NCBI GenBank assembly: GCA_948470475.1
Contig: OX419344.1
Location: forward strand, 19,668,225-19,732,224
DNA from: Galaxea fascicularis
Lineage: Eukaryota; Cnidaria; Anthozoa; Scleractinia; Euphylliidae
Length of the DNA stretch: 64,000 bases
Reading direction: 5' to 3'
Positions 46,770 through 58,949 of the stretch are shown here, in pieces; position 1 is the stretch's first letter; every line of letters starts with the position of its first letter. The notes beneath the pieces were generated by a model that was not told the origin of the DNA, ran no database searches, and saw nothing but the letters and a program-made list of their open reading frames with translations. The position numbers were made by a program, and so were the translations under genes.

Positions 46770-47912
46770 TCAAACGTCTGTCTCCGGCGATTCGATTAGT
46801 TTTTGTCCTAATTCGCCACTCTTCATCATCGACTGCATGGATGATAAGACAGTAGATAGACGGGCAGTCGAGTGGGTTCGAGGCTGTTTTCCAGAGGACT
46901 TTGACTTGTAATTTGTCTCTAAAACGGGCTTGAAAATGTTGCGTTTGCATAGACAGTGCCGCCGGAATTCATCTCTAAAATTCTCATGACAAATTGTGTA
47001 AGCCAATGGGTTTGCGGCACTATTGGCAAACAGTATGATATTGGTGACGGCGACCATGTCCCAGAAGTATTTGTAGTCTCCCCCGTTGCCAAAGTCCAGC
47101 CAAAGCCACATGATGTTGTTAGGGAGGACGCAAATTGCAAAGAGGGCCGTGACGACCACGAGCATGCGTATTACCCTCTTCCCTTCCAATTGATGAGTAC
47201 TTTCAAGAGCGATGTTAGACCAAGCGCCCGACCTCCTTTTTTGTATACATTTGCGCATTTCGCTTGCAATTTTCAAATACGCCATGGCGATTACAGCCAA
47301 AGGAAACACGTATTGGCCAAGGAAGAGCGTCAGTGTGTAAGCTTTTCGATAACTGAGATCACCAGGCCAATTTTCCTCGCAGCTCATCGTCTCTCCATTA
47401 AGATTTAACACCCAACTGTAGGGAAGAACAAGTATTGTGGACGAGGCCCATATTCCTAAAATGATTCTTTTTGCATGGCTCTTTGTCATTTGGTTCTTCA
47501 GTGGGTACACAATGGCACAGAAGCGGTTGAGGCTGACCGCCATCAACGTGAAAATAGACGCAAACATAGCCATAGTCTGAAGTGGGTAGATTGTTTTGCA
47601 GAGTAGGGCGCCGTAGGGCCATCTGTAGTTATTCTCTTGCACCGGGATGTCGAATGGTATGCAGATGCATGTGACTGCTAAATCAGCCACTGCGAGATTC
47701 AGTATGAAACAGTTTGTGACGGTTCTCATTTTGCGGCGCCTTATGATAACAACACAGACAAGTGCATTGCCAATAACGCTCACCACAAATATCAGTGCAT
47801 AAAGAATGAGTTTAACCACCCGCAATTCTGAAACCCCACTCGAAGAAAATCCAGGCATTGTGGAATTGGGAGACATATTTGAAAAACTCGTTGCTTCACT
47901 TGAATTCTCCAT
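46770..47912 (-). CDS. Class A GPCR, peptide-receptor-like, paralog 4 (NRF subgroup)
   Basis: A single-exon gene of 380 residues, the longest of the set. Hallmarks are N49 (1.50), D77 (2.50), C105 with C178, P264 (6.50) and N291-P292-x-x-Y295. Sequons at N3, N12 and N16 mark a glycosylated outer N-terminus. The E/DRY motif is N129-R130-F131 and the CWxP motif C261-V-L-P264. It is the sister of the gene at 16409-17527: both have the NRF triplet, ENNYRWPYG, DFGNG and YTICHENFR followed by an acidic residue and EF. The tail is long, Ser/Thr-rich with basic patches (possible phosphorylation and arrestin sites, inferred) and ends PETDV, a good class I PDZ ligand. Start is the first Met of the frame; no strong 5' UTR acceptor is visible. 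Confidence 0.95.
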   Translation of the reverse strand: MENSSEATSFSNMSPNSTMPGFSSSGVSELRVVKLILYALIFVVSVIGNALVCVVIIRRRKMRTVTNCFILNLAVADLAVTCICIPFDIPVQENNYRWPYGALLCKTIYPLQTMAMFASIFTLMAVSLNRFCAIVYPLKNQMTKSHAKRIILGIWASSTILVLPYSWVLNLNGETMSCEENWPGDLSYRKAYTLTLFLGQYVFPLAVIAMAYLKIASEMRKCIQKRRSGAWSNIALESTHQLEGKRVIRMLVVVTALFAICVLPNNIMWLWLDFGNGGDYKYFWDMVAVTNIILFANSAANPLAYTICHENFRDEFRRHCLCKRNIFKPVLETNYKSKSSGKQPRTHSTARLSTVLSSMQSMMKSGELGQKLIESPETDV

Positions 47913-50854
47913 AACGCTTTTTAAAAATTAGTTTCCATCTACAGTTCGACCGTTACGAAACAAATGGGCTAAGTTATGTCTTGCTCTCTTTTCCACGAGT
48001 CTTGTGATTGGATTAGGCCAGCCGTCAACCTGTTGTCAACGACATAAAACAGAGCATTGATATTAGAACAAACATTTCTCGTGCAGAAATAGCTTTCCCA
48101 TGATTTTTACGTTTAAAGGGTCCACTCTAATTTATACCGAGTAGATATATCTTTGTGCAAATATTTAAACTGAATTTCAGCGACGTTGTGGTCCGTCCTA
48201 TGTTTCGATAATAAATGTTTGAATTGTCAAGCAGAACATGGAAATAGCTGGGCTAGCTTTACAAACACATTAAAACATGCTAAAATTATCTTCACGGCGG
48301 CAAGAGTTGTGTTTCATCCAAAGCGCTCAGTTGACAACGGACAAGTACTAAAAATAATCAATTAAAGAAAACTTACGCCGCACTCATTTGTACCTTTATT
48401 ACTGCACTAACGGCAGTTTAGCAAACCTAATTTCTTGTTGAAATCATTTCCAACGTAAACGTAGGATTGAAATCAACTTTTACAATGATGAAAATAGAAC
48501 ATACTATCTCTAAAAGTCCTGACCTTTATTATCGGTCATTTGTTATCAGAGTAAGGCTATCCGGATAATTCTTGGTATAATTGCCTCTTTCTATACACAG
48601 TTGGCCTCGTATCGATCAATAGACATCCCTGGCATATTCAGCAAACGCGATTAATTTTAAAAACGTTTATCAAACGGGAACCGGCAAATTTAAACTGCAA
48701 ATGGCCATTATGCCGTGCTATTTAAATACAAAATAATTATTACTTATGTGTTTTTATTTTATTCAGGTTCTTACAACTTTGATTAAGTGTAGGCGTTCAG
48801 AAATGATCCTAATTTGCTCACATGGAACCCCTGGGAGCTTTGTAGTGGGTTCGAATGAGGTGGAACAAAACGTTTTCCAATGAAGCATTCTGTTTGGCTT
48901 TTAGGATATTAATAGCACAACAGTAGAATAGAAGGAAACAGACGTTATTGGTGATCCTACGGACCACTTTGTTTCCCTCAAAGTAAATAGCAAATTGAAC
49001 AAAAAAGCCTTTGAGGGATATTTCTAGGCTCCCTTTGATGTTTAAAGACTGCTAAAGAGGTGTTTTAATCTGCTAGAAAAATTTGATCTGTTCGGATTTC
49101 TTAGCTGAAACTGAAATTGGAGTGCCCAAAAACTTCAGGGTATGAAATCTTCATTTCAGAAATTGCTAGCTGAATGTCACCTTCGAAGAACTTCTCTGCG
49201 AATTATTTGCTTACCCGAAAATGCTAGGCGCCCTTTTCAAGAGTCAAAAATTGCAGAAATACCCCTCCCGAAAATCTAAGGGACTATTTTACCCTGGATT
49301 TCCCTGGTTGCAAATCTTTTACGAGATGTTTAAGTGAAGTAATTAGTAACTTTTTGGCATTGCATTATCCGAAAGTCTTAGAACGGGTAGACTCTCCCGA
49401 ACAGATATTTCATCGAAGTTTCTCGTTGGGTGCCTCTGAAAAGCCGATATCGAAAGCAAATCAAGAAGAAAGGAATCCCTGCGGCTTTGTTTATATTAAA
49501 CTTAATGGCGTGTATAATCCTCCTAATGCGCTATAATATTGTAAAATTGACTACAGGTGCTTTTAGACCTTTGCCTTCATGCAGGAATTAGAATGTTCCA
49601 GGGTGTTGGACCCCGTGTTCTTTTCTTGTCGCTTAAATCGAAAACAAAAGTTATTTAATCCATTGGAGAGCTCCGCTTGGCTGACCTCTAGAGTGAGGCC
49701 AAGAATCTTGCTTTAAAAAATGTTGCATGTTGTTATATAAATTGGATGATAACACTTGAACCCGCTTCACTGTTAATAGCAATCCGTTGTGTGCAGAAAG
49801 TCCTTCCGAAGATTTGCCATTTGGTGACCTTACGGCCTTACCGTAATGATTTTAAATTCCCCGCCCAATTTGTTTTCCTGCTACCCTGGCTTATTTCATG
49901 TTCTTAGGAGATTTTCTTTAAGTCTCCGGATCCCCAGGAACATCTCCAAATTTCCGGTGGAATTTCCTTTTTCTCTTTTCTCCCCGATAACTGTGCATTT
50001 GTTAGAGTGTTCACTCACTGTGTATCTCAGCCAACGAAACGCCAAGAATGTAATCTTTTGAAATGCCTTTGGAAGGAAGCCAATATGTGCGCACTGCAAG
50101 TAAAGACGATCGTCTGATTTCCACCGTATGAAACTTGAAAGGGCGACAGAAATGCCAAACTCGAGCCACTTTTATGTTAAAAAGGTTAATTCCTTAACCC
50201 TTCTACTTGTAAAACCTAAAAGGGAGCAATTAATCTCAGCTTCCGAAAACAACAATATTAATTTACTTGACTACTATGCTTCGAAGACTTCTTTAAAGAA
50301 TGCGAACAATAATTTATCCCTTGCTAGGATATCGATAGATTCTTACCCTCGGAAACCATAGGCCGAGTCAGTTCTAAAATAGGAGAAAATTCAGCAAGAC
50401 AGAGCAGGATAGCTATTCTTTTATTCAGCGAATTGATAACAATTTTCTAATTTATAAGTGTTTTCCAAAGTAAAATAGCGGGTTATATGCATGGCAACGT
50501 TTTGAATGGTGTCGGACGGGAAATCAGGAAATCCTACAGTATCCGTTACATGGGATCTTAGAGTAAAGCATTGGCTACCGTGGATAAATTGAATACTACG
50601 TTAATTATTTATCTTTTTATTCATTTAGGTTCCGCGTTTAACTCACTTAAGCCGGTAGGGTTGTTTCACTGCGCGTGTTATTCCGAGCAGGGTTAGTGAA
50701 CTGTCCCTCTCTAATCTGCTAGTCATTTATCACTTACAGTTGGCCTTGTTGACGTAACTCTGAGGAACATTTCACGATGAAAGTTCACGCTATCACCTTA
50801 AAAGAAACCTTTGTGCCATAATTAAGTGGAGTACGATCGTCCGGGTGAGTGTAG

Positions 50855-50945
50855 TCCTGAGAAGGACTGTTCGTGATGACATTGACTGACGTTTCGACAA
50901 CCTGAGCGGAAGTCATCATCAGAGTCAAGTGAGTCAGAGTCAGAG
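50855..50945. repeat. Fragment of a dispersed repeat with GTTTCGACAACCTGAGCGG
   Basis: The segment with TGACGTTTCGACAACCTGAG followed by GTCATCATCAGAGTCAAGTG resembles terminal sequences of cnidarian retroelements as I recall them (possibly Penelope-like), and shares the GTTTCGACA and GTCATC(T/A)TCAG words with the hairpin at 58950-59124. The assignment is inference. Confidence 0.4.
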
Positions 50946-50948
50946 TCA

Positions 50949-51022
50949 ATATTTTAATTATTATGATTATATTTTTTTTTCTTTTTAGTATTAAGCAAAT
51001 GTGCATCTTTTCATCTTTTTGT
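50949..51022. repeat. Diverged direct repeat, copy 1 (copy 2 at 51879-51950)
   Basis: Both copies read TATTTTA then ATTATGA(T/C)TATATTTT, followed by CTTTTTAGTATTAAGC and CATCTTTTCATCTTTTT with a few changes. They are about 930 bp apart in the same orientation. Confidence 0.7.
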
Positions 51023-51878
51023 TGTTGTTGCTGTTTTTTTTGTTTGTTTTTTTTGTGCATCGTTCACCGATACCTACTTGCGAGAGTTCTTGGACATTGT
51101 CAAGGAAAAAGGAACGTTGACGAAGGAATGTATATCTCAAGGGCTTAGTTCGTACAAGAAATTTGACCATAAAAAAAAAAAGTTGTCCGGATTAGTTCGA
51201 TGATAAATTCGTTGGTAGTTCTACTGCATTTACATGGAATTGAAAAACATAAGCATTTTACGTCCTTATACGCAAACAATCCTTCGTAAACCTGATGGAA
51301 GTCTTGCCAGAGTTGTTTTGTTCCCACTGTACGCCGAATGTGCGCCTTTTATTGAGTGCTAGTTCTAAAGACTTGAGCTGCTTGGTTTTATAATGTTTGC
51401 TTAATCTGTAACTTTTCATTCTTTGTTTATTCTTTCTTATCGATCCTTTCCTTTTGTACTGCCATTTCTTTCAGCTGTTGTTTGATTCGTCTGGTCAAAA
51501 TACTTATAGGATTATGACAAAAATATGGCTAAGTATTTAGCAGACGATGGGTGATTGTTCGCAAACTTGAATTAATGCAAACATTTGTCTGTAGAGGACA
51601 GTTTGCGACGTTTGTAAATGAGATAAACCTCTTACTTACCAAAAGCTAACACCTGAAGCATGGGCAGCTGCTGCGTTTCTCGTAATTCGTAACTACATTC
51701 CTTTATTTGCGTTAACAAAGTAGCGCAGTAATCGATACCACAAGATTCACACGAATTTTCGAGTACTTCCAGTCGACGGGTGGATTTTTAGGGCACAACC
51801 TGCGAAATAAGCTCTATCGGTTGTGACCTGACATATGATAAAGACCCCGTGCAAACAACGATAAAATTCATAAAGTTT

Positions 51879-51950
51879 AATATTTTAGTCATTATGACTA
51901 TATTTTATTTCTTTTTAGTATTAAGCGAATGCATATCTTTTCATCTTTTT
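51879..51950. repeat. Diverged direct repeat, copy 2
   Basis: The second copy of the segment at 50949-51022, including CTTTTTAGTATTAAGCGAAT and ATATCTTTTCATCTTTTTT. It may be an old local duplication or two copies of one repeat family. Confidence 0.7.
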
Positions 51951-52339
51951 TTTCCAATTTTGACGTTTATCTCAAATGCTATGTCTGAAATGTTACATTC
52001 TTTTCTGTTGACGTTAAAAAACATGATATAAACGGGTAATCAAGCCACACATACTTTGCTTTGAGTGGGTCAGCTTGTAAACACTTAAGCGCATCAATAT
52101 GGAATTTCATGCACGTATTTTGAAAGAACTAGTCAGGGTTGATTTGTGAAAGCAATGACAGTCTTCGTCTCGGAAAATGAAAGGAGATCAATCTGGAAAA
52201 TATGTTTCTTAAAAAGAAATGATATTAAAGATAACAATTAGATATATGTTTAATAGTCGTCAAGATCAGTGGAATCAAAGCAATCGAAGTCCTAAAAGTT
52301 GAAGCTGTAAGCTTAGAAAACAACAACAATAACAGCGAC

Positions 52340-52395
<56 letters not shown>
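52340..52395. repeat. (AAT)n microsatellite
   Basis: About 18 uninterrupted AAT units. The poly-Leu and poly-Ile frames over it on the minus strand are artefacts. Confidence 0.95.
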
Positions 52396-52648
52396 GGAAG
52401 AAACAGACAACCAGCCCATCCACTAACGACTGAACCACCAACCAACTAACCAAGCAAAAAAAACAAAAACGTAACTGAACAGTCTTCCAGAAATCCTGAA
52501 GATTAACGAATACGAACATTGAATCTATTAAAAGGAATCAAAGGCGAACAAGTTTATCTGATACAGCCAGCCACGTTCTGCTGTTTCCTTGGTTGCAATC
52601 CTACCAGATCAAACTGAAGACAAAACCGCAGACGTCACTTGGGTATCG

Positions 52649-52720
52649 GTCGTTCGTTCGGTCGGTCGGTCGGTCGTTTTTTCGTCTGTTCGTTCGATCG
52701 TTCGTTCGTTCACTTCCTCG
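52649..52720. repeat. GTTC/GGTC tetranucleotide array
   Basis: An imperfect array of GTTC, GGTC and GATC units, extending more loosely to about 52775. Both overlapping frames with SVRSVGRS-like strings arise from it. Confidence 0.85.
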
Positions 52721-55700
52721 CTCATTTGTTCCTTCATTGGTCCTTTACTTTGTTGGTCGTTCGGTCCATTTGATTGTCAGTTGGTTCATTTGCACGCTTC
52801 TTTATGAAAACACTTTCTCCCTTGTGATGAAAAACACTTTCACTAGCTTTGTCTCCCTTGTTATTGTGACGTATACTGGCCATGCTGGTGAAAAAGGCAT
52901 CTTGTGAAGTTTTACTATCTCAACACTTTTGAATTTTTTTTTTTATTTATTTTTTTTTTTTGCAAACGAGACGCTTGTATTTTCTTCGTATACACACGAG
53001 CCTTTAGGCGTGTGAGTGTGCAAAGAAAATACAGATTACGAGTGGGATGTTCCTTGGTGTACCATGCCATAGAAAATGGCCGTACATAATCGATGCGGTG
53101 CATGAAGGGAAGGTTGGGTGTGATACCGGTGAATTACACTAATCGATGGGAAGGTTCAGTGGAATACCGACGAACATGCAACGGCTTCAGTTAGTCCGAT
53201 TTAAAATTATTTTCTTTAGAAAAGCTGCTTGCTGCTGTTTTTTTTTACTGCAAATTCTACACAAATTAAGTTCGTCTCGTTCGTCTTGTTTCTCCCTATT
53301 CCCGTTTTTTCCCTCCTCTCCAAAATAATGATTTGAATGTCATAACAGTTATCAAACATGCATTGCTCCCTAGACTGTCATCCTTCTGAGCTTGATATAA
53401 AGCGATGAAGACGTTTTTAGCAACTAAACCAGGCACTCAACCACCCTGCCTGGCGTCTTAAACAATGTGTGCAAAAAGTAACACTGAGCCACATACAGTC
53501 ACTTTCAGCGAAGAAAGACTGAGCCAAGGCATTTCGATATGGAGGTCACTTAATTTCATTATAGTTTCAGCCTTACGGGGTTTTCCCCTTGGTTCCTTTT
53601 TAGTTGTTGTTTGTACTTCATCAAGATGATGTTTGGAAGTCTCTCTTTATCATTAAAATCCATTCATCAACTGTAAAGTGATTCAGAAATAAGGAGCCGT
53701 GTAATCTCTTCGCCAACTTAGAACCAAGATGACGCGCTATATATCTTATCTTATCAGTTATGGATTCAAGCCAACTGTTCTCTTTCTTTTTTCGTGAAGC
53801 AAGCCACACTGTAAATTTAACATTTTCCACACCTTTATGTCTGTGAAGGTGACCACCGTTTAAGTTTTTGGCTTTTTTAACCTCGATTTATGTGAAAAAA
53901 AAAAAATAATAATTCAATCGTTTTGCGATTCTGCTGCCATCTTATGACCACAGTTATGTTAAAAGAGTTTATCAAGGTTCGTTTTCTTCTTCTTTTGTAT
54001 GGAATTGTACATAAATTGTTTTATATATTTCGTAGTGATGTTCAAAGCAACTTGGTATAGGACAAAGTGAAATCGATTTCTTTCACAACCAAGCATTTAA
54101 CAGTACGTGATCTGATTTATTTTTACACTTCAAGTGTATTTTGAGTCTTTGAACATTGTTAGTGAAGTCTGGTGATAATGGCTCAACATTGCTTCTTTGT
54201 GCTATTACTTGGACAGTGGCGTATTCAGTCAAATTGGTGTTCGAAGGGAAGAATATTAATCCTTTTCAGCTTATCTCTTTCCATCATCTTGTGTAGATCA
54301 TAATTGTTTGTTCGGAATCAATCGCACTATTGTCTCAAGTTTTCTTATCTCAAAGTTAGGCTTCTTAAAAGGGACGCTTCCTCAAGCGGATGAAAAAGCA
54401 ATCAAAGTGAATGCATTGCTTTACGTATGTTCACAAGCAATAACACTCGCCCAAAGTCACTCTGTGATTACGGTTGTTATGTAAAGTTGGATTTTACGAG
54501 CGTTATTCGATATGTTAAAGTGGTACAATAATAATTAAACTCTACATCCAAGTACATTTGCTAATTTTACGTAGAAGGGTAGATAACAAATTAATAAATA
54601 CTTACTTTCAACTTAGATTACTTGATGCACTTAATCTATTCGGCCGAAAAAAGCTTAAGGTTCTTGTTGAAGCAAGTGAATTTAACATTTGACATCGTAA
54701 GAGAATTTATCAACCCTTTCCATTTTATTCATGCTCATTGTTGTTTTTTCTCTTGTTTTGTTGCTTTGCTTTTGGGGATCTAATTTTTTTTTCTATTTTT
54801 TTTTTCTATCTATATACTTTATGTTATTTTTTTGTCTTTTTTCCCCTTTACGTGCATGAACATCGTGGGAAAATTATGGCTGAGGAATCGTAGTGCTAAA
54901 ATATTACAGCAAGTAAATCGATTTTATTTCCACCTATTTCAAGTGAAAAACTGCACATGACCGCAGAAAAAAAATATAATCAAAAGCAATATTTAATTAC
55001 ACTACCTGGCGTTAAGTTTCAAATTAGCGCTTGTACATGAGTGGTTACTATAAATACAACGAATTTGGTGTTTATCAACTGTGATACGATTATGTTTACC
55101 AAAACAAAAGACTACAAGTTGTACAATCCCCCACTTCCTGAAGGCTTATCTACGAAAGCACCTTTCAAGACGAAAGATGCTTGGATCGATGGATCGAAAT
55201 AATGCTTTTCATTGTAATCTTTTCGTATAAATTATCCCAAAGTGATCCAACCATGCAGATTTTTTGTCATTGGGCTTACAGCATTCGAAAAACCTGGCGT
55301 CCTTGAGGTCTTTGGGGACCTGGCTTTTCACAAACAAGCGATCGATTATTGCTGTTTTCCATGAAGAAAAGGTAAACTTGTACCCCCGTTTTGAGTGTTC
55401 TGTTTATGTCGTTGGAGTGACATTGCCTAAGGAGTAATGCTATAAGGAACGGTTAGCGAAATTAAGCATTTGTGGAACATGGAATTTTGATTCGAAAATT
55501 AAGGCAAAAAAATAAAAACAAGACAGTAAGTGGTTAATTTGGTCATTGCAGGAAAAAAATATCGCCTTCGCTCTTTTGAGGGTCGTCGACACTGATTTCG
55601 AGATCTTTGGAACGAGACTCTTCTCAGGAAATTATTCATTGCGAGTGATCGATTGCCTTAAGTTTTTTAAACGTAATTTGCAGTTCTCAGTGAAATTGAA

Positions 55701-57179
55701 TACCACTGCTTAGTGTTCGATAAATATTAAAGAAGTGGACCAACGAAATCTAAACTCTTCTCTAAACCATGCATAAGCTGTTATTCCTCCTTTTATTGGG
55801 TCGTCGCCTCCAGCATTCTACGTCTTTTAGCTTACTACTTGAGTCAGCGTTCTTTTACTACGTACTTATTCTTTTGTTTTGCAAAGCGGTTGTTTATTTT
55901 TATTCTTATGAAAGAAACAAAGCAAGGTACAGTGGCGTCTTTCGTTTCGCGGAGTGCCTTAGTTTACCTATAGTTGTTTTCAGATGAAGATCTCGCGTTA
56001 ACAACTTGTAGTGATGATAAAGTGCCATAATCGACATCAATACTCGATACATGTGTCCTGATAAACATCTTTTTGAACAGTGCCTCTGCACATGGCAAGC
56101 GATGAGAACGACGCTGTGTTTTTAATGTTAAAATATTCGATCGGCGAAGTCTACGATGTTTCGAAAACGTCCGAAGGAATCTTGAAGATACTATTGTTAT
56201 ATTTTAATAGTTATATTTTTCCAACTACCGTTTTTTCATCGTTGGGTTATTTTTTCCCCGCTAGATTCAGTAAAAACAAGTTTTTCCCATGTAGTTGTTG
56301 ATCAGCCCTTACAAGCAGCTCAAAAGTTTGAATAAGTTAGTTTTGAGCTTTCACTGACACCATATATCAGCATGCGGCATTCCAACAAACAAAATGTTTG
56401 TTGGCCACTCTTAGATCCACCGCTTTCAATTTCTTGCTGGGATGTCGATTCATTCTTTTTATACTTAGAACCGCGGAAAACAAAACTGGATGAACTAATC
56501 TCACGAAGACAGGATGCTTAGTTTGGGCCTCGTTATGGGGATAGCGTCTCGTAATCGGTGTCCCCAGGCGGCAAGATGTTCCAAACTCTTTATAAGCATG
56601 GGTACATCATATAACTGTAACAAAGTTCTGCAATATTAACTACAATTACAAAGTGCAGAAATTTACCTGCATCATATAATTTATTCTTAAATCAACCCTA
56701 AAAAGATGTCAACTCTTTTGTGACTGTAATCGTACAACATAACATTATACTACTGTTTAAAATATAAAGTGTTTGATAACAATGGTGAAAATACGATTTT
56801 TTTTGCTATACAGTGCTCAGTGACTTGTGCCATTGTTAAAGGTGGTGCCCAGTCTGCGCACTCAGGAGTCGCACGTTCTCTTACACTTTTCAAACAGTTT
56901 CTTTAACTTTTTACTTCTACAAAGTTGTTTTCTGTAGTGTTATCAGCGGAAAGATGACGGTTGACATGAAACTTTGAATTTACGTTATGTAAGTGTTTGC
57001 GAAATGTTACATTTTGTGACGTTTCACATCATGAATCAAAGCAAAAGCGTAAACAAACTCTTGAGAGTGCGCAGTACGGACGGGACATTAAGAATGTATG
57101 AAAACGAATTATGTCATTTAAATTGTTGTAGAATGTAGTATTTTTAACGTTTATTACATTTACATTCATTAAGTTTTGC

Positions 57180-57627
57180 CACTTTGCAATAAATTTACAT
57201 ATTAATAATTAAAGTTAAGATAATTAATATGGCGAGGAAACTTAAAAGAAACCAGGAGGCTTATACAAGGTTAGGTTTCCTCCCAAAGCAAAAAAAAGAT
57301 TGAATATCACCAATATAAAACAAGATGTGCAGTTAGGTATGAAACAAGATTTGGATAGTTAATAGTTGTTGATTAAGAAATCTTTCAGCTTGTATTTAAA
57401 GGACCTTAGAGTTAGGGAATTTTTAATTTCAGAACTAAGGGTATTGAAGAATTTAGGACCTTGAAAGGATATAGAAAACTGCCTTATGTTTGTCCTGCAG
57501 AGAGGCCGATAAAAGGAAGCGTGCCTTGTGTTGTAACTATGAATACTATTATTAACAGATCTCTTATCTCCAATAAGGCAATTACTCATATTGCTTGCAA
57601 GACATAGAACCACTTTATAACATCAAC
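57180..57627 (-). mobile_element. LINE 3' end (C-terminal tail), cut by a MITE
   Basis: On the minus strand, 57613-57359 encodes the tail of a non-LTR retrotransposon polyprotein: HSYNTRHASFYRPLCRTNI, then FQGPKFFNTLSSEIKN and FKYKLKDFLINNY followed by a stop. The 3' UTR-like part includes GGGAGGAAACCTAACCTTGT. The frame ends at 57628, where the 57628-57960 element begins, so the LINE was either 5'-truncated there or interrupted by that insertion. The sequence differs from the LINE tail at 35.4 kb, so two families are represented. Confidence 0.8.
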
Positions 57628-58073
57628 TTAAGGTGGCTCAAAACAGCTTACAGCACTTTCCAAGACGTAGATTTTGATGGGTCATTATTACCACTCTTTA
57701 TCAGTTGATGCTATAATCATGGTATCAAAAAACTGCCCAATCATTTGTAAATACGTTGATATTATTTTTGTGACACTATAGGTTACCATAGCAACACTAT
57801 AACCTGCTAAAAACACCCTTAATTTCAGCTTTAAGCGCTTATATTTCAAAAACGGCACGGTGAAATTTTTTCTTGTTATAGAATTTTGATAAACAGGATG
57901 AGATGCAACTTTCCGCAAAGTTTAAATAAATTCCGTACATGGAGTTCAGAGCCACCTTAAATTTTCGAAAATTTAAGGTGGCTCTGAACCCCATGTACAG
58001 AATTTGTTTAAACTTTGACAAAAGTTGCATCTCATCCTGCTTATCAAAATGCTGTAATAAGAAAAAATTCCAC
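57628..58073. mobile_element. Fold-back MITE-like element, copy 2 (inverted relative to copy 1)
   Basis: TTAAGGTGGCTC at 57628-57639 and its reverse complement at 57949-57960 bound a 333-bp unit, the same size as in copy 1. Positions 57961-58073 repeat its right part in inverted order, centred on ATTTTCGAAAAT. The two copies differ by scattered substitutions only and lie in opposite orientation about 57 kb apart. Confidence 0.85.
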
Positions 58074-58689
58074 CGCATGAGATCGTGAACGCGTTGTGCA
58101 GTTTGGCAGAATATTAAGATTTTTGTGTGGGATATTGGTGGTATCTCACACTATTCGGACCGAAAAGGTTATGCCCGTAACCATAGTTATTCTAGGGAGT
58201 GGTTATGAAACCCTGGGAATTTCAAAAGCAAAAAAAAAAAAATGCAGTTGCAATAGATGTTGAACCAACTGTGACGCTGTACGATCTTTCAGTGGTTTTG
58301 GTTCGCAAGTTAGTTACGAATAAATTAGTCGAAAAAGTGTGTTTTTGTCGGGTATTGTGCAGGGTCAAAGCCAAAACAGCGAGTGAAAATATGATACAAA
58401 GAAACTTGTCGAGTTTCATATCCAGCTGCCTCTATTAACTATGCCGTAACACTATCTGTAACACTTTCCTAGAAGGCTTTGTTCCCAGGTACAACCCATA
58501 CCTTCCCGTGAGAGTGTTTTTGTCGCTTATTGTTCAGGTTGTCTTCAGAAAGATAAACCAATCAGAGTCCGATAACAGCGCATTAATCATAAAAATTACT
58601 ATTTCCTCGATTGTGATTAGTTTAAAAATCTCCTTTTTTCCACTAATTCTCTTGGACAGTTTGTTATTGGACAGTTCAATAAGCCAATC

Positions 58690-58722
<33 letters not shown>

Positions 58723-58949
58723 CAACATTGGTTTCAATCACCATAGTAACAGTGTACAGACTCTTGAATTGGGGCTTTCTTCAGAATGGATAATTTTTTT
58801 CCCTTGAACAATGACAGTATTTTAGAAGACAGTAGCGATTTTGTTTATCCTATGGCACAAATGTTTATGCCAACAAACCAGACGAGTTCCTTCCACTTTT
58901 CTCGGAAATTGTAATTTGTAAATTGTAAATTGTAATTGTAATTGTCAAA
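58074..58949. other. Intergenic, repeat-like, no gene
   Basis: Bases about 58590-58790 include AACCAATCACAA and CAAAGTTGTAGTTTAAA words in a pattern I associate with a dispersed coral repeat; this has not been searched. Short frames at 58199-58438 and 58508-58705 have no domain. Confidence 0.4.

Larger units (their letters stand above)
47913..57179. other. Long intergenic stretch, no supported gene
   Basis: AT-rich with many homopolymer tracts. It holds a repeated AT-rich segment near 50.95 and 51.88 kb, an AAT microsatellite (52340-52395), and a GTTC/GGTC array (52649-52720). Open frames over the latter two are simple-sequence artefacts. No conserved domain was recognised in any frame. Confidence 0.5.

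Noticed and set aside
52225..52907. Poly-Leu, poly-Ile and RSVGRS-type frames
   Set aside because: Translations of AAT and GTTC/GGTC microsatellites.
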